Positions 1 through 9,680 of a stretch of DNA of 64,000 nt are shown here, one piece after another; the first letter of the stretch is position 1, and every line of letters begins with the position of its first letter. The translations under genes were made by a program, and so were the position numbers. The notes under the pieces were generated by a model. The model saw only the letters and a list, made by a program, of their open reading frames with translations. It ran no database searches and had not been told where the DNA came from. The stretch spans positions 3,664,501 to 3,728,500 of the forward strand of contig NZ_OZ038523.1 of assembly GCF_964036595.1 (NCBI RefSeq), read 5' to 3'. The DNA comes from Tenacibaculum sp. 190524A05c. GTDB taxonomy: Bacteria > Bacteroidota > Bacteroidia > Flavobacteriales > Flavobacteriaceae.

Positions 1-470
1 TTCAAAATTCCAGCAGAGCTTCTTAAAAAGGTTTCCGTAGCTTGTTTGATATATCGACCATCATATGCGTCTGCTACTATAAAATAGTCTAGGTTTTTAT
101 GTTTGAAAACCACTCTTTCTAGTATAAGTGTATCAATTTTAGTTTGTTGTACTAATTGCCATTCAGAACTTCTTTTAAAATACGTTTTGATTCCATAGGC
201 TGTTCCCCAATATAAATTGTTTTTAGGATCTTGTCCGTTCCCAATTTTTGTTGGTACAGGAGCAATACCTTGATATTGATTATCACAAAGTGCTACTATG
301 ATGTGAATAGTTTTGTGATCACCGTTATAAGAAATACTCTTAAAACGATTTTCAACTTTTTTAGATTCGGTTTTTTTATTTGTTGACGATACTATTTTAG
401 AATTCTCTTTGGAATTTCCAGAGCAAGAAAGAAATAGAAATAGTATGGCAATTTTTATTATGTTTTTCAT
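1..470 (-). CDS. Hypothetical lipoprotein, 3' end outside window
   Basis: The minus-strand reading frame starts with ATG at 470 and runs off the left edge, giving at least 156 residues. The N-terminus is a short hydrophobic stretch ending in FLSC, a relaxed lipobox, so I infer a lipoprotein with Cys16 as the lipidated residue. A polar Ser/Lys/Asn linker follows, then a domain with motifs such as IVALCDNQYQGI, IGNGQDP and LYWGTAYGI. I do not recognise a named family. The start overlaps the stop of the upstream DUF4174 gene as ATGA, which suggests translational coupling as the last visible gene of the macroglobulin operon. The function is unknown. Confidence 0.75.
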   Translation of the reverse strand, partial: MKNIIKIAILFLFLSCSGNSKENSKIVSSTNKKTESKKVENRFKSISYNGDHKTIHIIVALCDNQYQGIAPVPTKIGNGQDPKNNLYWGTAYGIKTYFKRSSEWQLVQQTKIDTLILERVVFKHKNLDYFIVADAYDGRYIKQATETFLRSSAGIL

Positions 471-919
471 TGCTTTTTTCTTAGTTCTCTTTTTCGCATT
501 GGCATTCCATCAATAATAGCAAATAGGTCCGCTTGAGTAAATATTTTATTCGTCTTTGTATTCTTTATTCCTCCATCTAATCCTATGAGCAAAGCTTTAA
601 ATCTAGCCTTCTTTGATTTATATTTTAAATACGGTTTGTTGGAATATTTCCAATCCGTTTTGATACTGGATATATCATTAAAAGTAAATTTTCTATAGCG
701 TTCAGGTTGAATTTCAAACAGAATCAATTTTCGTTCTTTAAATCCTTTAGCGTTCAAATTGAATACAGTCATTTGTTCTGATGCTAATGATGAAGAATTA
801 CTATTAGAAACAGTAAGCAGTACTCTGTTTTTCCATTCAAATTTAGATAAATCTAAGTTTTGAGCAGGAAGTATACTAACACATAGAGCTATTACAAAAA
901 CTAAAAGATAATATTTCAT
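467..919 (-). CDS. DUF4174 domain-containing exported protein
   Basis: This protein has 150 residues with a Sec signal peptide (residues 1 to about 19, ending in LPAQ). The mature part fits the DUF4174 pattern: it opens with LDLSKFEWKNRVLL, has a central GFKERKL segment, and closes with ALLIGLDGGIKN and IDGMPMRKRELR. The family is thought to have a thioredoxin-like fold, but no CxxC motif is visible, so I claim no redox role. The gene starts one base after the macroglobulin stop and its own stop overlaps the next start (ATGA). It is therefore very likely translated from the same mRNA as its neighbours and may act with the macroglobulin at the envelope, which is inference. Confidence in the family is high; the function is unknown. 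Confidence 0.85.
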   Translation of the reverse strand: MKYYLLVFVIALCVSILPAQNLDLSKFEWKNRVLLTVSNSNSSSLASEQMTVFNLNAKGFKERKLILFEIQPERYRKFTFNDISSIKTDWKYSNKPYLKYKSKKARFKALLIGLDGGIKNTKTNKIFTQADLFAIIDGMPMRKRELRKKQ

Positions 920-920
920 A

Positions 921-3900
921 TTACTTGATTTTTACTCTTACACCTTCAGAATGACTGCTAAATTCAGGAGCATACATACTTTGAATTGTTGTAATTCCAT
1001 TGCTGAAATTTCCTTTATTGTTAACGCGTACATCGTATTCAAAAACATAAACACCTTTTGTAATACGATCAAAGAAAAAGTTTGTTGCCGCATCTTTTGT
1101 GCTCTGATAATACCCTAAACCATCTTGCCATTTGTATTGTGATAAAACATCGACAGGTTCAAAAGCAGAAGCGCGCATATCTTTCATATGAATGAATTCC
1201 ATATCTCTATCTACTTTCAATTCAATACGAACCGTAACTAAATCTCCAACTTCTAATTCTGAATCTGAAAGTGCAATTAGTTTTTTACCGGTGTCAGAAT
1301 TCACCTTTTTAAATAGTTTTTTAGATAATTGAAGTGGAGTTTTTGCAGAGGTGATCTTATTTAAATCTTCAAAATATTGCCAGTATAATCCGCCCCAAGC
1401 TATTCCTTCATCTTTTTTGGTTAAGGTAACTGAAGCTTTTTCAGAAGTGATTTCAGAACCACTCCAAGAAGTTTTAAAATATCCAGTCCCAGCTTCAATT
1501 TTAGAGTTTTCCAATTTTGTAGGATCGATGACTTCATTATCCATTTTTATGGTTACTAATTCAGATGAACTCAACCAATCAGAACCTTGTAATAACAACG
1601 CGTAAACAGCTTCTGAAGTGGCTTTTGTTGTTTTCCAACGGCTAACTTGTTTGTTTTTTAATAACCAAACTTTTAACTCATCAATTGTTTTGGTGTCATC
1701 TTCAATTTCAGAAAAAGCTTCTATTAGTAATGCTTGTGTTTCAATCGGAGCTTGATACCAGTACCAACCTGCTACATTCTCTTTCCAATACATTCCTAAT
1801 TCCTCTGAAGTAATACTATTCTCTTTTAAAGATTTCAAGATTTTATTGGCAACTGTTTCATTTCCATTTCTAAATTGAGTTAGCGCAATCCAACCTTTTC
1901 CTGATAAATTAAATGATTTCCAATATTTTGCTGCTTGATTTTGATAATAATCCACAGCTTTTTTGGTAGTTCCACTTAAAGGAAGATTGTCATAAAAACT
2001 ACGCATATATAAATATTGAATATCAAAGTAACCGATGTGTTGTTTCTCTAGGTACGAACGATACGCTTTATCACCATCTTTTTGTTGTATACGTTTGGCC
2101 TGTTTTAATAATCGCTCATATCTTTCTGCTATTTCTCCATCTAAAAATTGAACCGCTTTCGAGAGCATTTGACGTGTATTTGAGTCGAACTTATTAATAC
2201 CTAACTTGTCTAAATGTCCAAAACCTGAGGCGATATAATTAGTGATATATGCATTCGGATATCGACTTCCTTTAAACCAAGGGAATCCGCCATTCTCCAT
2301 TTGTAAATTTTGAAGTTTATTAAATGCTTTTTGACGTTCATTCTTCATTGTGTTTAAATCAAATAATAAAGCAATACGTTTCTTTTGTTCACTTTCAGAT
2401 TGAGCATCTCTTAACCATGGTGTTTCTTGAATAATTAAAGATTTTAACTCTTGGTTTTTCTCCAAATTACTCAATAAAGCTTTACTCGATTTCCATTGAT
2501 TAAATACAGCTTGAATTTTAAGATTAGAATTCGCAATAAAGCTAGCTACAGAATTTGCGTAATATCTCGCAAAAGTTTGTTCGGCACAGTCATAAGGATA
2601 TTCCATTAAATAGGGTAGTGCTTGTACAGCATACCAAACAGGGTTTGAGGTAACTTCTAAACTTAATTTATGGTGTTTTAGAGAATTAGATTTGTTGTTT
2701 TTCAATTTATCCAACGTAAATGTTTTGGTTTGGTTGGAACGCACCCACATTGGTAACGTTTCTGTAACTAACATTCTATTAGAAAGTACAGGTAAAACAT
2801 TTTGTTCTCCATCAGAAAAACTTCCTGCTTTAGCAATAACTTGGTATTGAACAGCTTCAATTGATTCAGGAATTTTTAAGTTCCAAGATACTTGAGTATT
2901 TCCTTCTGCATCAACCGTGAAATTTTGCTGACTATTTGTATTGCTTAATTCAACATCAATTGATTTACCAGTAATTGCATTTGTAAGTAACAGTTGACTA
3001 ACTCCAGATAATACTTTATCTGTTAAATTACTAATCTTAGCACTAAATGTAATTTCGTCTTTTTCTCTTAAAAAACGTGGCGCATTTGGAACTACCATTA
3101 ACTCTTTTTGCGTAACCGTTTCCAGAGTTTTAGTGGCAGAGTGTAAATTTTTAGCATGCGCTAATAATTGCAATTTCCATCGTGTTAGTGCTTCCGGCAT
3201 TGTAAAATTAAACGATACATCTCCGTTTTCGTCTGTTGATAATTGCGGAAAGAAAAATGCAGTTTCTTGAAGATTTTTACGGATTTGAACTTCTCCTAAA
3301 TCAACTTTAGGCTTTTCAGTTGAGTTGTTATTATCAACAATTATAACTTCATCTAAATCTGATTCGTTTTCAGCTATGTTATCCGAATCTACGCTTACAT
3401 ATCCAGAGATGGACTTATTTCTTTTTGCCGCAGGAGCAGCTCCTCTTACCATTACAGCTTCTTCCAATTCGACAGTATTTTTACTGATACCATTAAAGCC
3501 GTATTGTCTAATATCTCTAAAATAAAATCCAAACCAATTCAACTGATCGTACTGTAAAGTTGGATAATCAATATAGTCTCTTCTGTTATTAAGTATTCTA
3601 AAATAATGATTACCAAAACTGTGTTGAGCAGTGGTAAATGAGCTAAAGCTATATCTTGGCTTAATAATTGGATTAAATTCCCAATTGTGTGCTTTAAATT
3701 GATCGAGAGAAGCATCATACATACTTGCTAGTAATTCTGCTGAAACTTTATCTTTTTCCGCTCCTTTAATCGTAAAACTCCAAGTTTCATCTGCCCCAGG
3801 TTGTAATTTATCTCTGAACGTTTTAGTTATAATTTCTAAATCAGTTTTTGGATGAGGTACATTAATTAGCAACGATTCTCCTTTATAGGCATTGTAATTC

Positions 3901-6900
3901 ACAAAATGATAATGGATTCCGAAACCACCGACATCTTCTTTAGTTACAGGAATTTTTATAGTTGTATTACTTTTATCTAGATGAAGATAATAGTAGTCAA
4001 CAATCTTTTGATTCTTTTCAACAGAAAGCATTACGGTAACATTTTCTGAATTCGAAGCTACGGTAATTACTGCTGTTTCTCCCGGCTGATAAGAGTCTTT
4101 ATTTGTTTTTACTATTACTAAGGCATTGTCAGCTGGTAATTTATCTTTATCACTATATAGCGTAATATATTTCTTGTCCGTTACTATTTGATTGAATTTA
4201 TCTCTGGATGTTAATTCGATAATATATTTTCCAGATTTCCATCTTTTTAAATTTGAAAGTTTAATCTCTTCTGAACCATTCTTAGTTGAAAATGCCTTTG
4301 AAAAGACTTCATTTCCTTTTGTCCAATTGATATAGTTGTCTTCATTTTCATAAGCATCATGTGGGAATTTAGTGTCAAACTTTTTTTTAGAAATGGTTTG
4401 ATAGAAAGGTGCTTTCCATGGACGTTTTCTAATAAGGTTCTTTGGAGCATTTAATTTATAAATGTTAATTGTTCCGTTTGCATTTACGGCTTCATCATTT
4501 AAGTTTTTTGTAGCTATAGAAATAGATTGATTCGGTTCGTTTTTATCTAAAACATCATTACTATTAATTGAAGCTAATAAACTATGATATCCAACTTTTA
4601 CAAGTGTTGTTGATGAGCGAGTTTCTCCATTTAAATCCGTTACATCAGCGGTTACTTCATAATTAAAAACTGGAAGTTTATCTTTTGAAACACTATCATC
4701 AGGAAGTGCTTTAAATGTCAACGTAAATTCACCTTTATCATTAGTTGTAGTTTCTCCGTTTGTGATTTCTTGAGGTTGAGAATTTAAATACGGATAATAC
4801 CAATAACACCATCTAGGATAAATAACTTTTCGATGTACACGATACACTACTTTTGCATCAGTAATATTTGCACCAGAATAAGCTTTTGCAAAACCAGTTA
4901 TTGATACGTCGCTATTCAATTGATAGGTTTCCTTTACAGGCTTAAATTTAGTTTCAAACTTTGGTCGTTTGTATTCTTCAACCGAAATGTAATGATAATC
5001 TCTTTTCCCATTAATAGCGGCTTCAATAGTGAAATTTCCCGTTAATCCTGTATTAGGAATGGTGAACTTTCCTGAAAATGAACCAAAATCATTCGTTCTT
5101 AGTTTTAATTTTGAAATTTCTTGATAATTCACATCTTTTAAAACAACTTCGACATAAGTATCAGTAATTATAGTTGACTTTTCCTTTAAACTCTCTAAAG
5201 AAATTCCTTTAAAATGTACGATTTGACCAGGACGATAAATACTTCTATCTGTGAATAAAAAAGTTCTGGTTTGAACTCTTGGATTGTTATTATAAACTCG
5301 ATTTTGCCTTAAATAATAATCACCAAAAATAGCAACATCGTTATTGAATGTAACGATTGCTTTTACGCGGCTATAATAAGAATCTGGACTAAAAGAGAAC
5401 TCACCGTTTTTATTTGTAATAAAGGTTTTGTCTATTGTTTGATTTTGATATCTATCTTTTTTGCTGAGTAATCTCACGGTAGCTTTTGGTACTGGCTTTC
5501 CTGTATTTCTATTCAGTACTTGATAAATGGTTTTATCAGATTCATTTCTAGTAATAAAAGTTAAATCAGTAGACTGAACTAACGAATTTCCAAAAATAGT
5601 TTTCTTGTTTAATTGCTCTTTTTCCCCAGCTACAACCAGATATGTTCCTTGTGGAAGTTTAGGTAATACCACTTCGGTAGAGTGACTTAAATAATCAAAT
5701 TCGTTAGGTAACTTGGTGCTAAAAGATGTTACTTTTTTTAGTTGATTAATTGCTTTTATTTTCTGTTTAGAATCATAGATTCTTTCAATCTCGTAGTATT
5801 TGTCATGTGAGATTTTATAAATAGAAATGTATACCTTTTCTATATTGTTATAAGTAACTAATACTCGAGAATACTTGTTTACAGGAATATGTTTTTCTTG
5901 TTGAAGAGAAAGGCTTTTTTGCTTGATTTTTGTAATTAAAACTTTTGCTTTTTTAGCGGCTAAACTGTTTGGGAAGTTCTTTTGAATTTGCTCACAGATT
6001 TCAAGAGCTTCTTTATTCTTAAAACGATATTTTTCGTTTTTGTTTTGAATGTACTTCTGAGTTTGAATGTTAAAGACTTTTGCAATTTCCAAGGAATATA
6101 ATGCTCCGACTTGTTTATTTTTATATGTGCTTTCTGAAGACTTTAAAGTTTCTAGATAAACACTTTCCTTATCAAAAAAAGTAGCGTTATCATTAACGAA
6201 AGCTAAACGTTGTAAATCAACATCGGTTAAAGCTTCTAAGTTGTTTTTTTGTAGATGAAACTTTGTTAGTTCTTGATAAATTTTTAATGCATTAAATTGT
6301 AGAGATAATGAATCTTTTGTCTCTAGTTTAAGCTTTGCAAATAGATTTACATCACAAATGAAATCAGCATTATCTAATTTAAATTGATATGAAGGTTTGG
6401 TAATGTTGGTCTCATTTGTTTTATAGAAAACCAAAGCATTCTGAGCTAATAAATCATAAAGAGAAGGACGATAAGTTTCTGAGTTTTTCTCTAGAACTAA
6501 AATGTCTTGAAACTTACGGATATTTATATTCTGTAATTGAGTTTTTTCTTTTAAAGAACTCTGATAGTATGAATGAATTTCATTAAAAATTGTCGTTAAA
6601 TCCCAAGTTCTAAAATCATTTTTGTCAACTTTTTTACCTGTGTTCGTTCTATTGTAAAATTGCCATCTGTTTTCATCGAAATACTGCCAATATAAATTGG
6701 CTAACATATTTTGTAACACATTTTTAGTTGGGAATGTGCTTTTTTCAATATGTTCTTTAAACTCATTTATAATCTTCAATTGAGCATCTTCTTCTAGATT
6801 GAGAGTATATTTACTTTTATATACTAGACTTTTAATAATCTGAGGAGCGTTTTTCTCTTTTTTAGCTTTTTTATAAATTTCCTCTACTACTTTCAACGCT

Positions 6901-7025
6901 GATTTTGGTAGCGCTTCTTTCTCAAATTCTAAAACTTTTTTCCACTGTGCAGAATATCTGTTTTGAGCTTGAGAAATCATTGAAAATAAGATTAGCATAG
7001 TAAATAAAATCGATTTTTTTTTCAT
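921..7025 (-). CDS. Large alpha-2-macroglobulin family protein with thioester motif
   Basis: This 2034-residue exported protein has a signal peptide ending in MISQAQ. A long helical N-terminal region is followed by macroglobulin (MG) domains; the characteristic TDRSIYRPGQ segment is at residues 592-601. The A2M segment ETAFFFPQLS begins near residue 1255. The thioester motif is CAEQ at residues 1480-1483 in the context YPYDCAEQTFARYY, followed by the alpha-helical thioester domain. Bacterial macroglobulins are thought to trap foreign proteases in the periplasm or at the surface. The thioester makes covalent trapping plausible here. Residues 1185-1250, where the bait region is expected, carry three short acidic-hydrophobic motifs resembling the TonB box of SusC proteins. 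The gene is first in an operon with a DUF4174 gene and a lipoprotein gene. Many relatives lie near the peptidoglycan synthase gene pbpC, which is not in this window. Confidence 0.93.
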   Translation of the reverse strand: MKKKSILFTMLILFSMISQAQNRYSAQWKKVLEFEKEALPKSALKVVEEIYKKAKKEKNAPQIIKSLVYKSKYTLNLEEDAQLKIINEFKEHIEKSTFPTKNVLQNMLANLYWQYFDENRWQFYNRTNTGKKVDKNDFRTWDLTTIFNEIHSYYQSSLKEKTQLQNINIRKFQDILVLEKNSETYRPSLYDLLAQNALVFYKTNETNITKPSYQFKLDNADFICDVNLFAKLKLETKDSLSLQFNALKIYQELTKFHLQKNNLEALTDVDLQRLAFVNDNATFFDKESVYLETLKSSESTYKNKQVGALYSLEIAKVFNIQTQKYIQNKNEKYRFKNKEALEICEQIQKNFPNSLAAKKAKVLITKIKQKSLSLQQEKHIPVNKYSRVLVTYNNIEKVYISIYKISHDKYYEIERIYDSKQKIKAINQLKKVTSFSTKLPNEFDYLSHSTEVVLPKLPQGTYLVVAGEKEQLNKKTIFGNSLVQSTDLTFITRNESDKTIYQVLNRNTGKPVPKATVRLLSKKDRYQNQTIDKTFITNKNGEFSFSPDSYYSRVKAIVTFNNDVAIFGDYYLRQNRVYNNNPRVQTRTFLFTDRSIYRPGQIVHFKGISLESLKEKSTIITDTYVEVVLKDVNYQEISKLKLRTNDFGSFSGKFTIPNTGLTGNFTIEAAINGKRDYHYISVEEYKRPKFETKFKPVKETYQLNSDVSITGFAKAYSGANITDAKVVYRVHRKVIYPRWCYWYYPYLNSQPQEITNGETTTNDKGEFTLTFKALPDDSVSKDKLPVFNYEVTADVTDLNGETRSSTTLVKVGYHSLLASINSNDVLDKNEPNQSISIATKNLNDEAVNANGTINIYKLNAPKNLIRKRPWKAPFYQTISKKKFDTKFPHDAYENEDNYINWTKGNEVFSKAFSTKNGSEEIKLSNLKRWKSGKYIIELTSRDKFNQIVTDKKYITLYSDKDKLPADNALVIVKTNKDSYQPGETAVITVASNSENVTVMLSVEKNQKIVDYYYLHLDKSNTTIKIPVTKEDVGGFGIHYHFVNYNAYKGESLLINVPHPKTDLEIITKTFRDKLQPGADETWSFTIKGAEKDKVSAELLASMYDASLDQFKAHNWEFNPIIKPRYSFSSFTTAQHSFGNHYFRILNNRRDYIDYPTLQYDQLNWFGFYFRDIRQYGFNGISKNTVELEEAVMVRGAAPAAKRNKSISGYVSVDSDNIAENESDLDEVIIVDNNNSTEKPKVDLGEVQIRKNLQETAFFFPQLSTDENGDVSFNFTMPEALTRWKLQLLAHAKNLHSATKTLETVTQKELMVVPNAPRFLREKDEITFSAKISNLTDKVLSGVSQLLLTNAITGKSIDVELSNTNSQQNFTVDAEGNTQVSWNLKIPESIEAVQYQVIAKAGSFSDGEQNVLPVLSNRMLVTETLPMWVRSNQTKTFTLDKLKNNKSNSLKHHKLSLEVTSNPVWYAVQALPYLMEYPYDCAEQTFARYYANSVASFIANSNLKIQAVFNQWKSSKALLSNLEKNQELKSLIIQETPWLRDAQSESEQKKRIALLFDLNTMKNERQKAFNKLQNLQMENGGFPWFKGSRYPNAYITNYIASGFGHLDKLGINKFDSNTRQMLSKAVQFLDGEIAERYERLLKQAKRIQQKDGDKAYRSYLEKQHIGYFDIQYLYMRSFYDNLPLSGTTKKAVDYYQNQAAKYWKSFNLSGKGWIALTQFRNGNETVANKILKSLKENSITSEELGMYWKENVAGWYWYQAPIETQALLIEAFSEIEDDTKTIDELKVWLLKNKQVSRWKTTKATSEAVYALLLQGSDWLSSSELVTIKMDNEVIDPTKLENSKIEAGTGYFKTSWSGSEITSEKASVTLTKKDEGIAWGGLYWQYFEDLNKITSAKTPLQLSKKLFKKVNSDTGKKLIALSDSELEVGDLVTVRIELKVDRDMEFIHMKDMRASAFEPVDVLSQYKWQDGLGYYQSTKDAATNFFFDRITKGVYVFEYDVRVNNKGNFSNGITTIQSMYAPEFSSHSEGVRVKIK

Positions 7026-7119
7026 GACAAAGAGGTTGTTTAATCAGATAGATTTCATTGTGTTGTGTATTTATAACAGAGAAATCTTGATCAAATTATA
7101 TTTTAGATGGTAAAGTACG

Positions 7120-7139
7120 GTCTCAAACTTTTTTGAGAC
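7120..7139. repeat. Perfect inverted repeat in divergent intergenic region
   Basis: GTCTCAAA (7120-7127) and TTTGAGAC (7132-7139) form an 8-base perfect inverted repeat around a 4-base loop. It sits roughly midway between the divergent macroglobulin and mpl genes. It has no T-run typical of a terminator, so an operator or mRNA hairpin is possible. No regulator can be named. Confidence 0.5.
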
Positions 7140-7232
7140 AAACAATACCTAGTTTTTAGTTGATTTGAGTTCGTGAATACATCATTTTAATGAGTTTCGT
7201 TTTAAAGATACATATTTTGTTTTTGGGTTTTG

Positions 7233-7240
7233 TATTTTTG
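7233..7240 (+). promoter_or_regulatory. Putative -7 box for mpl (TATTTTTG)
   Basis: TATTTTTG matches the Bacteroidota -7 consensus TAnnTTTG and lies 20 bases before the mpl start. No TTG is found at the usual 17 to 23 base spacing upstream, so this is a half-supported promoter. Confidence 0.35.
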
Positions 7241-7260
7241 ATATTAGATTACGATATATA

Positions 7261-8613
7261 ATGAAAATACACTTTATAGCCATAGGCGGAAGCGCAATGC
7301 ACAACTTAGCATTAGCATTATACCAAAAAGGATACCAAATTACAGGAAGTGATGATACAATTCACGATCCTTCAAAATCAAGATTAGCAGCTAAAGGTTT
7401 GCTGCCTGAAGAATTTGGATGGTTTTCAGAAAAGATAACTAGTGATTTGGATGCCGTTATTTTAGGAATGCATGCTAAAGAAGATAACCCTGAGTTATTA
7501 AAGGCGCAAGAGTTAGGATTAACTATATATTCGTATCCAGAGTTTTTATACGAACAATCGAAACATAAAACTAGAGTTGTTATTGGCGGATCTCACGGAA
7601 AAACAACAATTACTTCGATGATATTGCATGTATTAAATTACCATGAGAGAGAAGTAGATTATATGGTTGGAGCTCAATTGGAAGGATTTGATACAATGGT
7701 TCATTTAACAGAAGAAAATGAATTTATGGTTTTAGAAGGTGATGAATATTTAAGTTCTCCGATTGATAGAAGACCAAAATTTCATTTATACAAACCAAAT
7801 ATTGCCTTATTAAGTGGGATTGCTTGGGATCATATTAATGTGTTTCCAACCTATGAGAATTATGTGGAACAGTTTTCAATCTTTACAGATTCTTTAGTCC
7901 ATGGTGGAATTATGGTGTATAACGAGGAAGATTCAGAAGTTAAGACTGTTGTTGAAGAATCTAACAATTCGATTAAAAAATATCCATATGTAACTCCAGA
8001 TTATTTTATTGAGGATGGAATTACGTATTTAAATACACCTGAAGGAGATTTACCTCTAGAAGTTTTTGGAGAACATAATTTACAGAACATAGCAGGAGCA
8101 AAGTGGATTTGTCAACATATGGGAATTGATGAAGAAGATTTTTATGAAGCTATTGCAAGCTTTAGTGGAGCAAGTAAACGACTAGAAAAAATTGCTGAAT
8201 CGAGTTCTACAGTTGCTTTTAAAGACTTTGCACATTCACCTTCAAAAGTTAAAGCAACTACACAGGCGGTGAAAAGCCAGTATGACAATAGGAACTTGAT
8301 TGCTTGTTTGGAATTACATACATATAGTAGTTTGAACAAAGAGTTTTTATCAGAATATAAAGGTGCATTAGATGCTGCTGATAAAGCTGTTGTATTTTAT
8401 TCTCCGCATGCCGTTCAAATTAAAAGGTTAGAAGAAATTTCTGAACAACAGATTTTTGATGCTTTTCAGCGCGAAGATTTAATTGTATATACTAAACCAG
8501 AAGATTTTAAAAACTTTCTGTTTAGTGAAGAATTAAATAATTCTGCTTTATTACTTATGAGTTCTGGGAATTACGGAGGATTAGATTTTGATGAGGTCAA
8601 AAAGTTGATTTAA
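7261..8613 (+). CDS. mpl: UDP-N-acetylmuramate:L-Ala-gamma-D-Glu-meso-DAP ligase
   Basis: This 450-residue Mur ligase reattaches the recycled tripeptide L-Ala-gamma-D-Glu-meso-DAP to UDP-MurNAc in the cytoplasm, saving murein peptide for reuse. The N-terminal UDP-binding fold begins MKIHFIAIGGSAMHNLALAL. The ATP-binding P-loop GGSHGKTT is at residues 109-116, and LEGDEYLSS and SGIAWDHINVFPTYENY fit Mpl rather than MurC. The length is the usual one for Mpl. The gene is monocistronic: it diverges from the macroglobulin gene, and its stop lies two bases from the convergent stop of the next gene. Confidence is high because the N-terminal sequence is strongly Mpl-like. Confidence 0.95.
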   Translation: MKIHFIAIGGSAMHNLALALYQKGYQITGSDDTIHDPSKSRLAAKGLLPEEFGWFSEKITSDLDAVILGMHAKEDNPELLKAQELGLTIYSYPEFLYEQSKHKTRVVIGGSHGKTTITSMILHVLNYHEREVDYMVGAQLEGFDTMVHLTEENEFMVLEGDEYLSSPIDRRPKFHLYKPNIALLSGIAWDHINVFPTYENYVEQFSIFTDSLVHGGIMVYNEEDSEVKTVVEESNNSIKKYPYVTPDYFIEDGITYLNTPEGDLPLEVFGEHNLQNIAGAKWICQHMGIDEEDFYEAIASFSGASKRLEKIAESSSTVAFKDFAHSPSKVKATTQAVKSQYDNRNLIACLELHTYSSLNKEFLSEYKGALDAADKAVVFYSPHAVQIKRLEEISEQQIFDAFQREDLIVYTKPEDFKNFLFSEELNNSALLLMSSGNYGGLDFDEVKKLI

Positions 8614-8615
8614 AA

Positions 8616-9680
8616 CTATTTTGTTCTTCCTTTTATAAATCTTTTGAACAACCAAATCGTATAATCTTTTTTAAAAAAAGCTTTTAAAATAACATTCAAT
8701 CTTTTTTTGAATAAAATTTTTTCAGTTGTTTTTTTATTATGCTTTTTCCTTGACTTTTTGTTATTCAATAGTTCATTGAATTTATTAAGATAGTTTTCAG
8801 AATGCTCATTTTTAATAAATAAAATTGAGTTACTGTTTAACACTATATTCGAAACGGCTAAAAAATTATTTAAAGGAATTTTTAGTCTATTTGGGAGTGG
8901 AGTTAAGCTTTCCCTACTATTAGTTTTTTGAGATAATAAAAAGACGTCATATGCATTTCTTAAAGAAATATCATGGTAAAACATCCCATTATCATTTATT
9001 TGCTTGGCAATTATGGTTAGTTTTAATTGATCATTATAACTTAAAGTAGAAATATTGTTTTTAACTTTGAAACTAGTTTTAACAGTATTGTAATTAAATA
9101 ATCGAGAGTGTTCACCAGTTGTCATCTCGTAATGAATCTCTATCGCGCCAATTTGGTCTTCTTTTTGAAGTCTCGGATAATGTTTTTCAGAAGGAAAGTG
9201 ATTATCATGCTGAACTACTCGAGAATAGCCATAATTTTTTAAAACTTTAATACTTTTTTTAAAGAGATGTTTTTCTACTATAAAATCAATATCACCAAGC
9301 ATTCTTTCTCCAATATCATCATATAATCCTTCTAGTAAATTTCCTGTTCCTTTTAAAAAGATTGGAGTAATATTATTATTTAATAGAATATCATTTATTT
9401 CTTTCGCCTGTTCGACAATTTGCTCATTACGTTCACGATTTAAATCTGTAATATGTTTCATGTAACCAACTAAATCTTCAGGTAAATAGTGTAGAAAGTT
9501 TGCTCTTTTTAAGTTGCAGTACAGGGCAGGAAACACATAATGACTTGTGCTTACTTTTACAACATTATCCCAATCTACGGTTTGTTGTTGAAGTAAGTTT
9601 TCAACTATAATTTTATTATGATCTTCATGATTAATAGTAAGACATTTTCCAACAAAAAATAAAGTGTCCTTATAGGTCAT
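8616..9680 (-). CDS. Nucleotidyltransferase-like family protein (NTP_transf_5 type)
   Basis: This protein of about 354 residues carries the hallmark of the uncharacterised nucleotidyltransferase family PF14907: FLKGTGNLL, then ERMLGDIDFIV, with the acidic residues of the nucleotidyltransferase fold, then a HYEMTTGEHSRLFNYN segment. The C-terminus is very rich in lysine. I chose the ATG at 9680 (MTYKDTLFFVGKCL). It overlaps the upstream gene by only 11 bases, while an in-frame ATG at 9719 would overlap by 50. The gene is translationally coupled to the PqqD/HPr-kinase-like gene. That pairing recurs in peptide-modification (RiPP) and exopolysaccharide loci, but the substrate here is unknown. Its stop converges on mpl with a two-base gap. 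Confidence 0.82.
   Translation of the reverse strand: MTYKDTLFFVGKCLTINHEDHNKIIVENLLQQQTVDWDNVVKVSTSHYVFPALYCNLKRANFLHYLPEDLVGYMKHITDLNRERNEQIVEQAKEINDILLNNNITPIFLKGTGNLLEGLYDDIGERMLGDIDFIVEKHLFKKSIKVLKNYGYSRVVQHDNHFPSEKHYPRLQKEDQIGAIEIHYEMTTGEHSRLFNYNTVKTSFKVKNNISTLSYNDQLKLTIIAKQINDNGMFYHDISLRNAYDVFLLSQKTNSRESLTPLPNRLKIPLNNFLAVSNIVLNSNSILFIKNEHSENYLNKFNELLNNKKSRKKHNKKTTEKILFKKRLNVILKAFFKKDYTIWLFKRFIKGRTK

Noticed and set aside
3325..3525. Plus-strand frame of 66 codons
   Set aside because: It lies wholly inside the macroglobulin gene on the opposite strand, with no promoter or domain.
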